A stretch of 64,000 nt of DNA from Crenobacter intestini (GCF_004919095.1 NZ_STGJ01000005.1:62001-126000), one strand, 5' to 3'; positions 1 through 9,164 are shown, numbered from the stretch's first letter. The notes: generated from the letters alone by a model not told the origin. A program made the numbers and translations.

Positions 1-1
1 C

Positions 2-460
2 CACTACTTCGACAGCGACAAGGAAGGCTTCGGCCAGCTATTGGCCAGCGTATCGGCAAGCCGCACGCTAGGCCCGCTCATCGGCCATGCCCGCCTGAGC
101 GCGAGCCAGACCCTGCGCGGCCGTACCCCCTTTTACGAGGCGCCGGCGCTGGGCGGCTTTTTGAACCTGACCGGTTTCGCGCCACAGCAACTCGTCGGAG
201 ACAACATGCGCTTCGCCCAATTGCGCCTCGAGCACATCGTCGGCCGACTGCCGCTGGGCTTGCGCGGCGACATGCGGGTGGGGCTTGCGCTGGAAGGCGC
301 CACCTTCGGGCAACGCTACAGCGAAACAACCCTGGAAGGCTGGCAGCGCTCGGCCGCGCTCTACCTGGGAGGGGAAACGCCGCTGGGGGCGGCGTATCTG
401 GGTTATGGCTACGGTGGCGGCGGACGTAACGCGGTCTACCTTTTTTTGGGAACGCCCTGA
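2..460 (+). CDS. C-terminal fragment of a patatin-like / outer-membrane barrel protein
   Basis: An open frame enters from the left edge and ends with TGA at 458-460, so only the last 152 residues are visible. The residues alternate polar and hydrophobic with many Gly, Tyr and Phe, end in strands and close with Phe-Leu-Gly-Thr-Pro, as in an outer-membrane beta-barrel. The pattern resembles the C-terminal barrel of RssA/NTE-type patatin phospholipases found in Neisseriales. The catalytic part would lie outside the window, so the assignment is an inference from the tail only. Another Omp85-type barrel protein is the main alternative. Confidence 0.5.
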   Translation, partial: HYFDSDKEGFGQLLASVSASRTLGPLIGHARLSASQTLRGRTPFYEAPALGGFLNLTGFAPQQLVGDNMRFAQLRLEHIVGRLPLGLRGDMRVGLALEGATFGQRYSETTLEGWQRSAALYLGGETPLGAAYLGYGYGGGGRNAVYLFLGTP

Positions 461-535
461 GCGATGGCCGGCCTTGCGGCTGCAAGGCTGCTAGAATCGT
501 CGCACCTGCTGACCCGTTTTTTTGATCGCCTGACC

Positions 536-1453
536 ATGTTTCCTGCGCGACTGTTCGCCATTTTCCTTGTCTTCACCAGCCTTGGCGCCCACGCTGCCAC
601 GCCCATGCAGCCGGACGTCGCCGTCTCGCCCACCGGCATGCACCTCGTGATCAACCTGCCGCAGACCCGGCTGTTCGTCTACCAGGACGGCGTGCTCAGC
701 GAAGACTTTCCGGTCGCCGTCGGCAAGATGCTGACCCGCACCCCGGTCGGCGAGTACACTGTCACCGGCATCTACCGCAACCCGGCCTGGCATGTGCCCA
801 AGTCGATCCAGGAAGAGCAGCGCCGCGCCGGCAAGCCGGTGCAGACCGTCGTGCCGCCGGGGCCGGACAACCCGCTGGGACCGGTCTTCATCCGTTTCGG
901 CGAGGCCAAGCTCGGCCTCGGCATCCACGGCACCAACGCGCCCTCAAGCGTGCCGGGCTTTCGCAGCCATGGTTGCGTGCGCATGAAGAGCGACCAGGTG
1001 TTGCCGCTGTCGTACCGCGTGCCGCTGGGCACGCCGGTAACGGTTACGTACCAGACGGTGCTGCTGGGCGAGGACGCCGCGGGTGAGCTTTGGCTGAGCG
1101 CGCTACGCGACCGCTACCAACACAAGGACGACGCGCTGCCCAAGCTCGCCGACACCCTGCTCTCCTGGCAACAGCAAAACCAGACCCCGCTGTTCGGCAA
1201 GCGGGTCGACACCGCGCTGAAGGTGCGCAGCGGCAAGCCAGTCTGCCTGAGCTGTCGCGCCCCTGCCGACGCGCGGCCGGCCGGTACGCTCACCGCCGTG
1301 CAGTGGCTGCGGGACGCCGCACCTGCGGCGCAGGAATTTACCGCCGAACCTGCCGAGCCGGTGATGGAGCCGCAGCCCGAGGTACCGCTGAACACGGCAA
1401 CGCCGATCCCGCCTCACTCGGCCAACCGCGCCGCCGCCCGCCAACCTGCCTGA
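536..1453 (+). CDS. L,D-transpeptidase (YkuD/ErfK family), exported
   Basis: Predicted periplasmic cross-linking enzyme of 305 aa that makes meso-DAP or lipoprotein cross-links in peptidoglycan. I chose the ATG at 536 because it gives a clean signal peptide (MFPARLFAIFLVFTSLGAHA, cleavage after Ala20); an in-frame upstream start at 464 would place 24 extra residues before it. A YkuD domain spans about residues 35-165. The catalytic signature is visible: His131-Gly-Thr and Ser144-His-Gly-Cys147-Val-Arg-Met, with Cys147 as the nucleophile. The C-terminal third has no obvious domain, carries a CLSC motif and ends in a Pro/Ala-rich tail. It stands alone, convergent with the MocR gene with a 2-bp gap. 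Confidence 0.88.
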   Translation: MFPARLFAIFLVFTSLGAHAATPMQPDVAVSPTGMHLVINLPQTRLFVYQDGVLSEDFPVAVGKMLTRTPVGEYTVTGIYRNPAWHVPKSIQEEQRRAGKPVQTVVPPGPDNPLGPVFIRFGEAKLGLGIHGTNAPSSVPGFRSHGCVRMKSDQVLPLSYRVPLGTPVTVTYQTVLLGEDAAGELWLSALRDRYQHKDDALPKLADTLLSWQQQNQTPLFGKRVDTALKVRSGKPVCLSCRAPADARPAGTLTAVQWLRDAAPAAQEFTAEPAEPVMEPQPEVPLNTATPIPPHSANRAAARQPA

Positions 1454-1455
1454 GT

Positions 1456-2883
1456 TCAGGGCGCCGCCTGCCGCGCCAGTTCGGCGAAGCGGGCCAGCGC
1501 GCGCTCGTAGGCGTCGCTCCACGGGTAGCAGCAGGACAGGCGCACGCAGTGGCTGTAACGGCCGCGCGCCGAATAGAGCGCGCCCGGCGCCACGGTAATC
1601 CCTTCTGCCAGGGCCTGCCGGAACAGCGCCAGCGTGTCGACCCCCTTGGGCAGCTCGACCCATAGCAGGCAACCACCGGACGGTGAACTCGCCCGCGTCC
1701 CTTCCGGGAAGCGCGCCGCCACCTCGCCGCGCAATCGCGTCATCTGCCCCATGAACTGGCGGCGGATGAAACGCAGGTGCGGCTCGTAACTGCCGCCTTC
1801 CAGGTAGCTCGCCAGCGTCTCCTCGAGCAGGCCGGGCTGGCCGAGCGAACCGGCGATCTTCAGTTGCAGCACCCGGTGCAGGAAGCGCCCCGGCGCGATC
1901 CAGCCGATACGGAAGCCCGGTGCCAGCGTCTTGCTGAAGCTCGAGCACAGCAAGACCCAGCCTTCCTCGTCGAACGCGCGCACCGCCTCGGGCAGCGACG
2001 CGCCGTCGTAATAGAGCTCGGCGTGCGGCGCGTCCTCGATCACCGCCACCTTGTACTCCGCCGCGAGGCGGGCCAGCCTCTGCCGCGCCTCCAGCGGCAT
2101 GGTCGCGCCCAGCGGATTTTGCACCACCGGCTGCACGACGATGGCGGCGAGCCGCTGCTCGGACAGCAAGAGCTCGATCGCGTCGACCGACACCCCGTCG
2201 CTCGGGTGCGTCGGCACTTCGATCACGGTCAGGCCCAGGCTTTGCGCGAGCGGGATCAGCGCGAAATAAGTCGGCGACTCCAGCGCGACGGTGTCACCCG
2301 GCTTGCACACCGCGCGCAGCGCCAGCTGCAGTGCCTCGGAACAGCCGTTGGTGACGACGATGTCGCCGGGCGCCATCACGCAAGCACGGCTGAGCGCGCG
2401 CTGGGCGATCTGCCGGCGCAGCCGCTCGGACCCTGGCGGGAACGGGTAGTCGGTGGTCAGCTCGGGGTGGCGGCGCAACAGTTGCCCCATGATCGCCTTC
2501 AGGCGCGTCGTCGGGTAGAAGTCGCTGCCGCGCGGGCTCGCCAGCGACAGATCGATCACGTCGGGGCGCGACTGCGCGGCCATCACCTGCTCCAACTGGT
2601 CGGTCGCGGCGTCTTCCACGCGCAGCGCCTCGCTGCGCCGTCCCATCCTCGGCAACGGCAGCGCCGCCTTGGCGCACACGTAAAACCCCGACTGCGGCCT
2701 TGCCTCGATCAGCCCGCGCTCTTCCAGCGTGCGGTAGGTCGCCAGCACCGTCGACGGGCTGACCTTGTGCAGCGCGCACGCCTTGCGCACCGACGGCAAG
2801 CGCTCGCCCGGCCGCACGGTGCCGGCACCGATCAGTTCGGTCCATTCACGCACCAGCTGCATGTACAGCGTCTCTTCGCTCAT
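1456..2883 (-). CDS. MocR-type regulator (GntR winged helix fused to class I aminotransferase fold)
   Basis: A 475-aa PLP-dependent transcriptional regulator. Residues 1-70 form a GntR winged helix (ERLPSVRKACALHKVSPSTV is the recognition region). The rest is an aminotransferase-like domain with an NPLGATM motif, an EDAPHAELYYDG stretch and the PLP lysine in SSFSKTLAPGFRIGW. It is divergent from the LysE-family exporter at 3048, and the 164-bp gap holds three copies of a GGTACAGTTTG box. This suggests that it controls the exporter gene and itself. MocR relatives include PdxR, GabR and TauR; the effector here is unknown. Confidence 0.9.
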   Translation of the reverse strand: MSEETLYMQLVREWTELIGAGTVRPGERLPSVRKACALHKVSPSTVLATYRTLEERGLIEARPQSGFYVCAKAALPLPRMGRRSEALRVEDAATDQLEQVMAAQSRPDVIDLSLASPRGSDFYPTTRLKAIMGQLLRRHPELTTDYPFPPGSERLRRQIAQRALSRACVMAPGDIVVTNGCSEALQLALRAVCKPGDTVALESPTYFALIPLAQSLGLTVIEVPTHPSDGVSVDAIELLLSEQRLAAIVVQPVVQNPLGATMPLEARQRLARLAAEYKVAVIEDAPHAELYYDGASLPEAVRAFDEEGWVLLCSSFSKTLAPGFRIGWIAPGRFLHRVLQLKIAGSLGQPGLLEETLASYLEGGSYEPHLRFIRRQFMGQMTRLRGEVAARFPEGTRASSPSGGCLLWVELPKGVDTLALFRQALAEGITVAPGALYSARGRYSHCVRLSCCYPWSDAYERALARFAELARQAAP

Positions 2884-2902
2884 CCCCCCTCCTTGCGCGG
2901 GC

Positions 2903-2960
2903 GGTACAGTTTGCCCGCGTTGTTACCGGTACAGTTTGAACAACGCAAAACTGTTACGGT
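2903..2960. promoter_or_regulatory. Putative MocR operator: two direct and one inverted GGTACAGTTTG box
   Basis: GGTACAGTTTG occurs at 2903-2913 and again at 2928-2938, a 25-bp step. A third, inverted copy (CAAAACTGTTACGG) lies at 2946-2960. The second and third form an imperfect inverted repeat around AACAACG. MocR dimers are known to bind direct repeats about two helical turns apart, so a role as autoregulatory and lysE operator is a reasonable inference. Confidence 0.6.
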
Positions 2961-3047
2961 ATCAATTCTAATTTTCTGAGTCTGTAATTATCAATCGGCA
3001 AAGACTAATATTTCGGCCAATCCGAACACCCCGACACCGAACCCATC

Positions 3048-3683
3048 ATGAACTTCGTCGCGCTGGTCAGCTACCTCACCATCATGGCCATCACCCCCGG
3101 CCCGAACAATCTGGCGCTGGCCTCCAGCGGCGTGAACTTCGGCCTCAAGCGTACCCTGCCCGCCCTGATGGGCATGGCGCTCGGCCTGTCGGTGCAGGTC
3201 GCGCTACTCGCTGTCGCGCTGGGCGGCATGATGGCGCTGATGGAGAGCATCAAGCTCTACCTGGCCGTCGCCGGCTGCACCTACCTGCTCTACCTGTCGT
3301 GGCATATGGCGCACGCGGGCGAACCGGGCGAGGACGGCAAGCAGGCGTGCGCCAAGCCGATGGGCTTTGCCGGCGGCGTGCTCTTCAACTGGCTGAACCC
3401 CAAGGTGTGGCTGATGGGCTTCAACGTCGCCGTCGTCTTCCTGCCCGAGCACATGCACCCGCTGGCGGCGGGCGCCCTCTTCTTCGTGATCACCTTCGCG
3501 ATCACCCTGCCGTGCATCGCGCTCTGGGCCTGGGGCGGCGAATTCATCCGCCGCTACCTGGGTACGCCGCGCCGCCTGCACGTCTTCAACTGCAGCATGG
3601 CGCTGATGCTGGCCGCCACCGCGACCTGGCTGCTCGTCGAGATGCTGCCGGCCGAGGCAGGCAGCCTCGCCGCGATGGTCTGA
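3048..3683 (+). CDS. LysE/RhtB-family amino-acid exporter
   Basis: A 211-aa inner-membrane protein with about six hydrophobic segments. The family signature [18 protein letters not shown] sits at residues 16-33, and [12 protein letters not shown] at about 114-125 is typical of the LysE/RhtB superfamily. Members export amino acids such as threonine, homoserine, lysine or cysteine by proton exchange. The substrate cannot be read from the sequence. The divergent MocR regulator with shared boxes suggests induction by an amine or amino acid. A strong terminator follows at 3731. Confidence 0.88.
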   Translation: MNFVALVSYLTIMAITPGPNNLALASSGVNFGLKRTLPALMGMALGLSVQVALLAVALGGMMALMESIKLYLAVAGCTYLLYLSWHMAHAGEPGEDGKQACAKPMGFAGGVLFNWLNPKVWLMGFNVAVVFLPEHMHPLAAGALFFVITFAITLPCIALWAWGGEFIRRYLGTPRRLHVFNCSMALMLAATATWLLVEMLPAEAGSLAAMV

Positions 3684-3730
3684 GCCGCCAAACGATTTCA
3701 TCCCCTTGCCTGCCGGCCAAGCAGGTTTGT

Positions 3731-3763
3731 GCCCGCAAACGCCGCGCGTTTGCGGGCTTTTTT
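3731..3763 (+). terminator. Rho-independent terminator after the LysE gene
   Basis: A perfect GC-rich stem, GCCCGCAAACGC against GCGTTTGCGGGC, with a very short loop, is followed by a run of six T. It separates the exporter gene from gltX. Confidence 0.9.
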
Positions 3764-3811
3764 ATGGCAGGCGTAAAATGGCGGACTTTACCGTCTTTGC
3801 AGAAACCGACC

Positions 3812-5197
3812 ATGATCCGTACCCGCTTTGCCCCGAGCCCGACCGGCTACCTGCATATCGGCGGTGCCCGCACCGCACTGTTCTCGTGGGCCTTCGCCCG
3901 CAAGAACAAGGGCAGCTTCGTGCTGCGCATCGAAGACACCGACCTCGAGCGTTCGACCCCCGAGTCGGTCAAGGCCATCCTCGACGGCATGCACTGGGTC
4001 GGCCTCGACTACGACGAGGGCCCGTTCTACCAGACGCAACGCTTCGACCGTTACAAGGAAGCGATCCAGCAGTTGCTCGACTCGGGCCACGCCTACTACT
4101 GCTACATGAGCCGCGAGGAACTCGACGCGCTGCGCGCCGAGCAGGAAGAGCGCGGCGAGAAGCCCCGCTACGACCGCCGCTGGCGCCCGGAAGACGGCAA
4201 GGTGCTGCCCGAGGCACCGGCCGGCGTCGAGCCTGTGGTGCGCTTCAAGACGCCGCTGGACGGCGTCACCGGCTGGGACGACGCGGTCAAGGGCCGCATC
4301 GAGTTTGCCAACGCCGAACTGGATGACCTGATCATCGCCCGCGCCGACGGCAGCCCGACCTACAACTTCTGCGTGGTGATCGACGACTGGGACATGAACA
4401 TCACCCACGTGATCCGCGGCGACGACCATGTCAACAACACCCCGCGCCAGATCAACATCCTCAAGGCGCTGGGCGCGCCGCTGCCGGTGTACGGTCACCT
4501 GCCGATGATCCTCAACGAGAACGGCCAGAAGATGTCCAAGCGCCGCGACGCGGTCAGCGTGGTCGACTACGCCGAGCGCGGCATCCTACCCGAGGCGCTG
4601 CTCAACTACCTGGCGCGCCTGGGCTGGGGCCACGGCGACGACGAGTTCTTCTCGATGGAACAGTTCGTCGAGTGGTTCACGCTGGAGGCGGTCAGCCCGT
4701 CCGCCAGCCGCTTCAACCACGAGAAGTTCCTGTGGCTGAACGCCCAGCACATCAAGGCTGCCGACAACGCCCGCCTGGCCGGCCTCGTCGCGCCGCGTCT
4801 GGCCGCCTCCGGCCTCGATACCGCGAAGGGCCCGGCGCTGGAAGACGTGATCGCGCTGGTGAAAGACCGCGCACAGGACCTGAACGTGCTGGCCGACGAG
4901 TGCCACTACTTCTACCAGAAGCTTGCCGCCGCCCAGTCCGACCTCGACAAGCACCTGGCCGGCGACGCGCTCGCGCGCATGGCGCGCTTTGCCGAACGCC
5001 TAGAGGCGCTGGCCGAGTGGAACGCCGAGGCCATCCACGCGCTGTTCAAGCCCTTCTGCGCCGACGAAGGCATCAAGATGGGGCAGTTGGGCATGCCGCT
5101 GCGCATGATCGTGTGCGGCACCACGCAGACGCCGTCGGTGGACGCCGTGCTCGCGCTGATCGGCCGCGACGAGGTGCTGCGCCGCCTGCGCGGCTAA
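3812..5197 (+). CDS. gltX: Glutamate--tRNA ligase
   Basis: Charges tRNA-Glu with glutamate in the cytoplasm. The 461-aa protein starts [18 protein letters not shown], with the class I HIGH-type motif at residues 15-18 (HIGG). The KMSKR loop is at 240-244. Length is normal for the bacterial GltX family (about 460-490 aa). The ATG at 3812 was chosen because the family N-terminus begins exactly there; the frame is open further upstream but crosses the terminator. It is flanked by terminators on both sides, so it is probably monocistronic. Confidence 0.97.
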   Translation: MIRTRFAPSPTGYLHIGGARTALFSWAFARKNKGSFVLRIEDTDLERSTPESVKAILDGMHWVGLDYDEGPFYQTQRFDRYKEAIQQLLDSGHAYYCYMSREELDALRAEQEERGEKPRYDRRWRPEDGKVLPEAPAGVEPVVRFKTPLDGVTGWDDAVKGRIEFANAELDDLIIARADGSPTYNFCVVIDDWDMNITHVIRGDDHVNNTPRQINILKALGAPLPVYGHLPMILNENGQKMSKRRDAVSVVDYAERGILPEALLNYLARLGWGHGDDEFFSMEQFVEWFTLEAVSPSASRFNHEKFLWLNAQHIKAADNARLAGLVAPRLAASGLDTAKGPALEDVIALVKDRAQDLNVLADECHYFYQKLAAAQSDLDKHLAGDALARMARFAERLEALAEWNAEAIHALFKPFCADEGIKMGQLGMPLRMIVCGTTQTPSVDAVLALIGRDEVLRRLRG

Positions 5198-5212
5198 GCA
5201 ACCCGCATCCGG

Positions 5213-5240
5213 ACACGCCGCCGCGTCTGGCGGCGTGTTT
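5213..5240 (+). terminator. Terminator-like hairpin after gltX
   Basis: A 10-bp stem, ACACGCCGCC with GGCGGCGTGT and a six-base loop, is followed by only a short T run (TTTC). It is a weak intrinsic terminator. Confidence 0.6.
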
Positions 5241-5293
5241 CATGCAGGTGCGCGTCTGTTCGGACCGCAGAATTGTGCTTGCTGCACAATGGT

Positions 5294-5322
5294 TTGACAG
5301 CAACCCGCCCCTGCAATACAAT
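5294..5322 (+). promoter_or_regulatory. Sigma-70 promoter of rplM-rpsI
   Basis: A consensus -35 box TTGACA at 5294-5299 and a -10 box TACAAT at 5317-5322 are separated by exactly 17 bp. The predicted start near 5329 leaves a leader of about 28 nt before rplM. This is the clearest sigma-70 promoter in the window, in keeping with a ribosomal protein operon. Confidence 0.85.
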
Positions 5323-5357
5323 CCGGAACTTTCAAGAATTTACGATGGAAGAGCTCC

Positions 5358-5786
5358 ATGAAGACCTTTTCTGCCAAGCCGCATGAAGTAAAGCGCGAGT
5401 GGTACGTGGTCGACGCCTCCGACAAGGTGCTGGGTCGTGTAGCGGCTGCAATCGCTCACCGTCTGCGCGGCAAGCACAAGCCGGAATACACCCCGCACGT
5501 TGACACCGGCGACTACATCGTCGTCGTTAACGTCGACAAGCTGCGCGTCACCGGTTCCAAGTCCCTGGACAAGAAATACTACCGTCACACCGGCTACCCG
5601 GGCGGCATCCGTGAACGCAACTTCACCGAACTGCAGCAGCAGTTCCCTGAGCGCGTTCTGGAAAAAGCCGTCAAAGGCATGCTGCCGAAGGGCCCGCTGG
5701 GCTACGCCATGATCAAGAAGCTCAAGGTGTACGCTGGCAACGAGCACCCGCACGCCGCACAGCTGCCCAAGGCGCTGGAAATCTGA
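5358..5786 (+). CDS. rplM: 50S ribosomal protein L13
   Basis: A 142-aa protein with the L13 pattern throughout ([20 protein letters not shown] near the start, HTGYPGG near residue 75, [20 protein letters not shown] near 110-130). L13 is an early-assembly protein of the large subunit. It is the first gene of the rplM-rpsI operon, driven by the promoter at 5294. The gap to rpsI is 16 bp, which is the conserved bacterial arrangement. Confidence 0.98.
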   Translation: MKTFSAKPHEVKREWYVVDASDKVLGRVAAAIAHRLRGKHKPEYTPHVDTGDYIVVVNVDKLRVTGSKSLDKKYYRHTGYPGGIRERNFTELQQQFPERVLEKAVKGMLPKGPLGYAMIKKLKVYAGNEHPHAAQLPKALEI

Positions 5787-5802
5787 TTTTTGAGGCAACA
5801 AG

Positions 5803-6195
5803 ATGAACGGTAAATACTACTACGGCACCGGCCGTCGCAAGAGCTCGATCGCTCGCGTGTTCCTGCAGAAAGGCACCGGTCAGATCATCGTCAACGGCAA
5901 GCCGGTAGACGAATACTTTGCCCGCGAAACCGGCCGCATGGTGATCCGTCAGCCGCTGGCGCTGACCGAGAACCTCGAATCGTTCGACATCAAGGTCAAC
6001 GTTGTCGGCGGCGGCGAAACCGGTCAAGCCGGCGCGATCCGCCACGGCATCACCCGCGCCCTGATCGACTTCGACGCAGCACTGAAGCCGGCTCTGTCGA
6101 CCGCAGGCTTCGTGACCCGCGACGCTCGTGAAGTCGAGCGTAAGAAGGTCGGTCTGCGCAAGGCACGTCGTGCCAAGCAGTTCTCCAAGCGCTAA
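5803..6195 (+). CDS. rpsI: 30S ribosomal protein S9
   Basis: A 130-aa small-subunit protein. The N-terminus [20 protein letters not shown] and the basic C-terminal tail ending [16 protein letters not shown] ([12 protein letters not shown]) are diagnostic; the tail reaches the P-site tRNA. It is second in the operon with rplM and is followed by a strong terminator at 6215. Confidence 0.98.
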   Translation: MNGKYYYGTGRRKSSIARVFLQKGTGQIIVNGKPVDEYFARETGRMVIRQPLALTENLESFDIKVNVVGGGETGQAGAIRHGITRALIDFDAALKPALSTAGFVTRDAREVERKKVGLRKARRAKQFSKR

Positions 6196-6214
6196 TCCTT
6201 TTTGCGCTTACCGG

Positions 6215-6241
6215 AAAAGCCACCCACGCGGTGGCTTTTTT
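6215..6241 (+). terminator. Rho-independent terminator of rplM-rpsI
   Basis: The stem AAAAGCCACC/GGTGGCTTTT with a short loop ends in a run of T. It stands back to back with the arcD1 terminator at 6276. Confidence 0.9.
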
Positions 6242-6275
6242 GTTGCCTGCTGATCTCACCGCCTGCCACACAGAA

Positions 6276-6307
6276 CAACAAAAAGACCCGCGGTAAGCCG
6301 CGGGTCT
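6276..6307 (-). terminator. Rho-independent terminator at the end of the arc operon
   Basis: A perfect 10-bp stem AGACCCGCGG/CCGCGGGTCT with a four-base loop (6284-6307) is followed on the minus strand by TTTTGTTG. It closes the arc operon after arcD1. Confidence 0.85.
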
Positions 6308-6329
6308 TCTACTTTGGAAAGCCTGAGGC

Positions 6330-7769
6330 TTACAGCGTCAAATGGCCAGTGGCCAACTCATAGAACGCGTAGAGGCCAAGCACCAGCACGATCGCCGCGA
6401 TGACCGCCTCGGCGGTATTGAACGGCTTTTCGTTCTGCTCGCGGCGCGCCCAGATGTAGAACAACAGGCCCGGCGCGTACAGCACCATCGACAGGAACAA
6501 GTACTTCGGCCCCGCCGCATAGATCAACCACACGCCGTAGATCGACGACACCACCGCGATCAGCAGGTCGCGCCCCTTGGCTGCCGAGTCGTTGGCGTAC
6601 GCATCCCCCTTGACCGTAATCATCCACGCGAACAGCGAACACAACAGGTAGGGGATCAGGATCATCGACGTCGCCAGCGACAGCAGCGCAAGGTAGCCAG
6701 CCGAGCTGAACAGCGTCCAGATCAGGAACAGCTGGATCAGGCCGTTGGTCACCAGCAGCGCGTAGGTCGGCGCGCCCTTCTCGTTCACATGCGCGAAGAT
6801 CTTCGGCATCGTGCCGTCCTTACCGGCCAGGAAGACGATTTCAGCGGCCAGCAGCGTCCACGCCAGCAGCGCTCCGGCCACCGAAATGATCAGGCCGATG
6901 TTCATCAGCGCGAAGCCCCACTCCCCGACTACCGCGCGCAATACGCTGGCGGTCGACGGGTTCTGCAGCTTGGCAAGCTCTTCCTGCGGTAGGATGCCCA
7001 GCGACAGCACCGACACCGCGACCAGCAGCGCGATGGTGAACAGGAAGCCGATCACCGTCGCCTTGCCGACGTCGGCCATGCTCTGCGCGCGTTCGGAGAA
7101 CACGGATGCGCCTTCAATGCCGATGAACACCCACACCGTCACCAGCATGGTGCTCTTGACCTGGTCGAGCACCGAACCCAGCGCCGGCGTCCCCCAGAAG
7201 TCGCTGGAGAAGGTCTTCACCTGGAAGCCGTAGATCACCACCAACAAGAAGATCGCCAGCGGCACCAGCTTGGCGATGGTAGTCAGCGTGTTGATGAAGG
7301 CCGCACCCTGCACCCCCTGGAAAATCAGCCAGGTCAGCGCCCACAACAGGATGGACGCGCAGACGATCGCTGCCGTCGTATTGCCCTCGCCGAAAAAGCT
7401 CAAAGTCTCGAACGAGCCGAACGCCGAGAACATCACGACGAAGTAGGAGACGTTGCCGATCCACGCCGAGATCCAGTACCCCCAAGCCGAGTTGAAGCCG
7501 ATATACGGCCCGAAGCCGGCACGTGCGTAGCCGTACACCCCGCCCTTGACGTCCGGCCTGCGCCCGGCCAGGTTCTGGAACACGAAGGCCAGCGTCAGCA
7601 TGCCGATGAAGGTGATCACCCAACCGATGATGATGGCACCCCCTGCCGCACCTGCCGCCATGTTCTGCGGCAGCGAGAAGATGCCGCCGCCGATCATCGA
7701 GCCAATGACGAGCGCGGTCAACGCGCCCAGTTTGAGTTTGTTGCTTTGCCCAGCGCTAGCGTCTGACAT
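6330..7769 (-). CDS. arcD: Arginine/ornithine antiporter, promoter-distal copy
   Basis: A 479-aa APC-superfamily membrane protein of the basic amino acid antiporter group, with the family start LGALTALVIGSMIGGGIFSL near residue 13 and about 12 hydrophobic segments. It should exchange external arginine for internal ornithine. A second copy at 11588-13009 lies at the other end of the operon, and by eye about two thirds of residues match. The two differ in a conserved membrane stretch (WTLLAAEIVFLAGKDG here, WTLLSGETPYLAAQDG in the other), so the substrates may differ. The start has a good ribosome binding site (GGGGAGGG) and follows a structured leader at 7791-7892. Confidence 0.92.
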   Translation of the reverse strand: MSDASAGQSNKLKLGALTALVIGSMIGGGIFSLPQNMAAGAAGGAIIIGWVITFIGMLTLAFVFQNLAGRRPDVKGGVYGYARAGFGPYIGFNSAWGYWISAWIGNVSYFVVMFSAFGSFETLSFFGEGNTTAAIVCASILLWALTWLIFQGVQGAAFINTLTTIAKLVPLAIFLLVVIYGFQVKTFSSDFWGTPALGSVLDQVKSTMLVTVWVFIGIEGASVFSERAQSMADVGKATVIGFLFTIALLVAVSVLSLGILPQEELAKLQNPSTASVLRAVVGEWGFALMNIGLIISVAGALLAWTLLAAEIVFLAGKDGTMPKIFAHVNEKGAPTYALLVTNGLIQLFLIWTLFSSAGYLALLSLATSMILIPYLLCSLFAWMITVKGDAYANDSAAKGRDLLIAVVSSIYGVWLIYAAGPKYLFLSMVLYAPGLLFYIWARREQNEKPFNTAEAVIAAIVLVLGLYAFYELATGHLTL

Positions 7770-7790
7770 GAGCCCTCCCCATGTTTGAAA

Positions 7791-7892
7791 CGGGATTGTT
7801 GGATTGAACCGGCACGCTTCACCGGCTTGCCGCGACGATATTCAAAATGCGAACCGCGGCAGCTGCCTCTCCGGCTTAGTCCAGCAATCCCG
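7791..7892 (-). other. Branched inverted-repeat structure in the arcC-arcD1 gap
   Basis: Outer arms CGGGATTGTTGGA (7791-7803) and TCCAGCAATCCCG (7880-7892) pair at 12 of 13 positions. Inside lie a second inverted repeat, TGCCGCG (7828-7834) with CGCGGCA (7855-7861), and a short CCGG pair (7809-7825). In RNA this would fold as a multi-branched element 21 nt upstream of the arcD1 start. It matches no riboswitch class I recognise. Its function is unknown. Confidence 0.5.
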
Positions 7893-7926
7893 CTTTTGCA
7901 AAGGCAGGCCTTGCCGCGCTGCAATG

Positions 7927-7955
7927 AAAAAGGCCCCCGCATCATGCGGAGGCCT
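7927..7955 (-). terminator. Terminator-like hairpin between arcC and arcD1
   Basis: On the minus strand AGGCCTCCGCAT pairs with ATGCGGGGGCCT (one mismatch) and is followed by TTTTTC. It should end or reduce transcription after arcC, so arcD1 may be expressed at a lower level or from its own start. Confidence 0.75.
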
Positions 7956-8007
7956 CTTCATCTACTGCATCTCGCGCCGCACGCAGGCGGCGCAGGACGT
8001 CAGTCGC

Positions 8008-8952
8008 TTAGTACCACTCGATACCTTCTTTTTCGGTCGAGATCACGGTACCGGCTTCGCCAGCAACGATCTTGGCGATGTCTTCCAGCGCGCCGATCAC
8101 GGCCTTCTTGCCGGTCAGGCGGGCGAATTCGCAAGCCGCTTCCACTTTCGGGCCCATGGAGCCGGCAGCGAAGCCCAGCTTGTCCATTTCGTCCGGGTGA
8201 GCGTGACGGATCGCCTTGGCTTCCGGGGTACCCCAGCCAACGAACACGGTCTTCACGTCGGTCGCGATCACGAAGTAGTCCGCGTCGATTTCACGCGCCA
8301 GCAGGCTGGATGCCAGGTCCTTGTCGATCACCGCTTCCACGCCGACCAGCTTGTCGCCGTCGTACATGGTCGGGATGCCGCCGCCGCCGGCAGCGATCAC
8401 CACCGCACCTTTTTCGATCATCCACTTGATCGGGCGCATTTCGAAGATGCGCTTCGGCTTCGGGCTCGGCACCACACGACGGTAGTATTCGCCGTCAGCC
8501 TTCACCGTCCAGCCCTTGTCGGCGGCCAGCTTCTCGGCTTCTTCCTTGGAGTACACCGGGCCGACGAACTTGGTCGGGTTGGCGAACGCCGGATCTTTCG
8601 GGTCGACTTCGGTCTGGGTCAGGATGGTCGCGAACGGCACTTCGAACGGCAGTTCGTTGCCCATTTCCTGCTCGACCATGTAACCGATCATGCCTTCGGT
8701 CTGCGCGCCGAGCACGTCCAGCGGGTACGGGGTCACCGAGCCGTCAACGTGGCGGGCGTAAGCGTCGTTCTGCAGGCCCAGCAGGCCAACCTGCGGACCG
8801 TTACCGTGGCACATCACCAGGTTGTGACCCAGCTTGGTCACTTCGGCCAGCTGCTTGGCAGCGATCTTGACGTTGTTACGCTGGTTTTCAGCAGTCATCG
8901 CTTCGCCGCGACGCTGCAGGGCGTTACCACCCAGAGCTACTACTACGCGCAT
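8008..8952 (-). CDS. arcC: Carbamate kinase
   Basis: Last enzyme of the arginine deiminase pathway: carbamoyl phosphate + ADP gives ATP + carbamate. The 314-aa protein starts [16 protein letters not shown], where ALGGNAL is the family phosphate-binding motif, and contains AAGGGGIP near residue 210. I chose the ATG at 8952 over one five codons upstream because GAAAGGAC lies at the right distance before it. The fourth gene of the arc operon, it has hairpins on both sides. Confidence 0.96.
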   Translation of the reverse strand: MRVVVALGGNALQRRGEAMTAENQRNNVKIAAKQLAEVTKLGHNLVMCHGNGPQVGLLGLQNDAYARHVDGSVTPYPLDVLGAQTEGMIGYMVEQEMGNELPFEVPFATILTQTEVDPKDPAFANPTKFVGPVYSKEEAEKLAADKGWTVKADGEYYRRVVPSPKPKRIFEMRPIKWMIEKGAVVIAAGGGGIPTMYDGDKLVGVEAVIDKDLASSLLAREIDADYFVIATDVKTVFVGWGTPEAKAIRHAHPDEMDKLGFAAGSMGPKVEAACEFARLTGKKAVIGALEDIAKIVAGEAGTVISTEKEGIEWY

Positions 8953-8987
8953 TTCGAGTCCTTTCACCGGGCGTTTCGCCCAATGGT

Positions 8988-9008
8988 TATATTAGATATT
9001 GCTAATAC
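8988..9008 (-). promoter_or_regulatory. AT-rich inverted repeat and possible promoter upstream of arcC
   Basis: TATTAG (8990-8995) and CTAATA (9002-9007) form a 6-bp inverted repeat in a locally AT-rich stretch. On the minus strand TATTAGCAATATCTAATATA contains several -10-like hexamers, but I see no good -35. It could give arcC a secondary start. Confidence 0.3.
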
Positions 9009-9066
9009 AATTGAAGCACAAGTGGATTGATCCCGCAAGCTGGTCGCCACCTGCCCTTCTGCACCA

Positions 9067-9126
9067 TACAAAAGACGGCCAGGACTTCTGACGAAACCCT
9101 GGCCGGTCGGCGGGCACAAGCCCGCC
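9067..9126 (-). terminator. Two hairpins in the arcB-arcC gap, one terminator-like
   Basis: CGGCCAGG (9076-9083) pairs with CCTGGCCG (9098-9105) and is followed on the minus strand by TCTTTTG, a weak terminator. A second stem, GGCGGG/CCCGCC with loop CACAAG (9109-9126), lies nearer arcB. These may attenuate transcription or protect mRNA ends. Confidence 0.55.
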
Positions 9127-9164
9127 GCCATCAGCAGGCGAAGGCCAGGCCTTCGCCGCCCACC

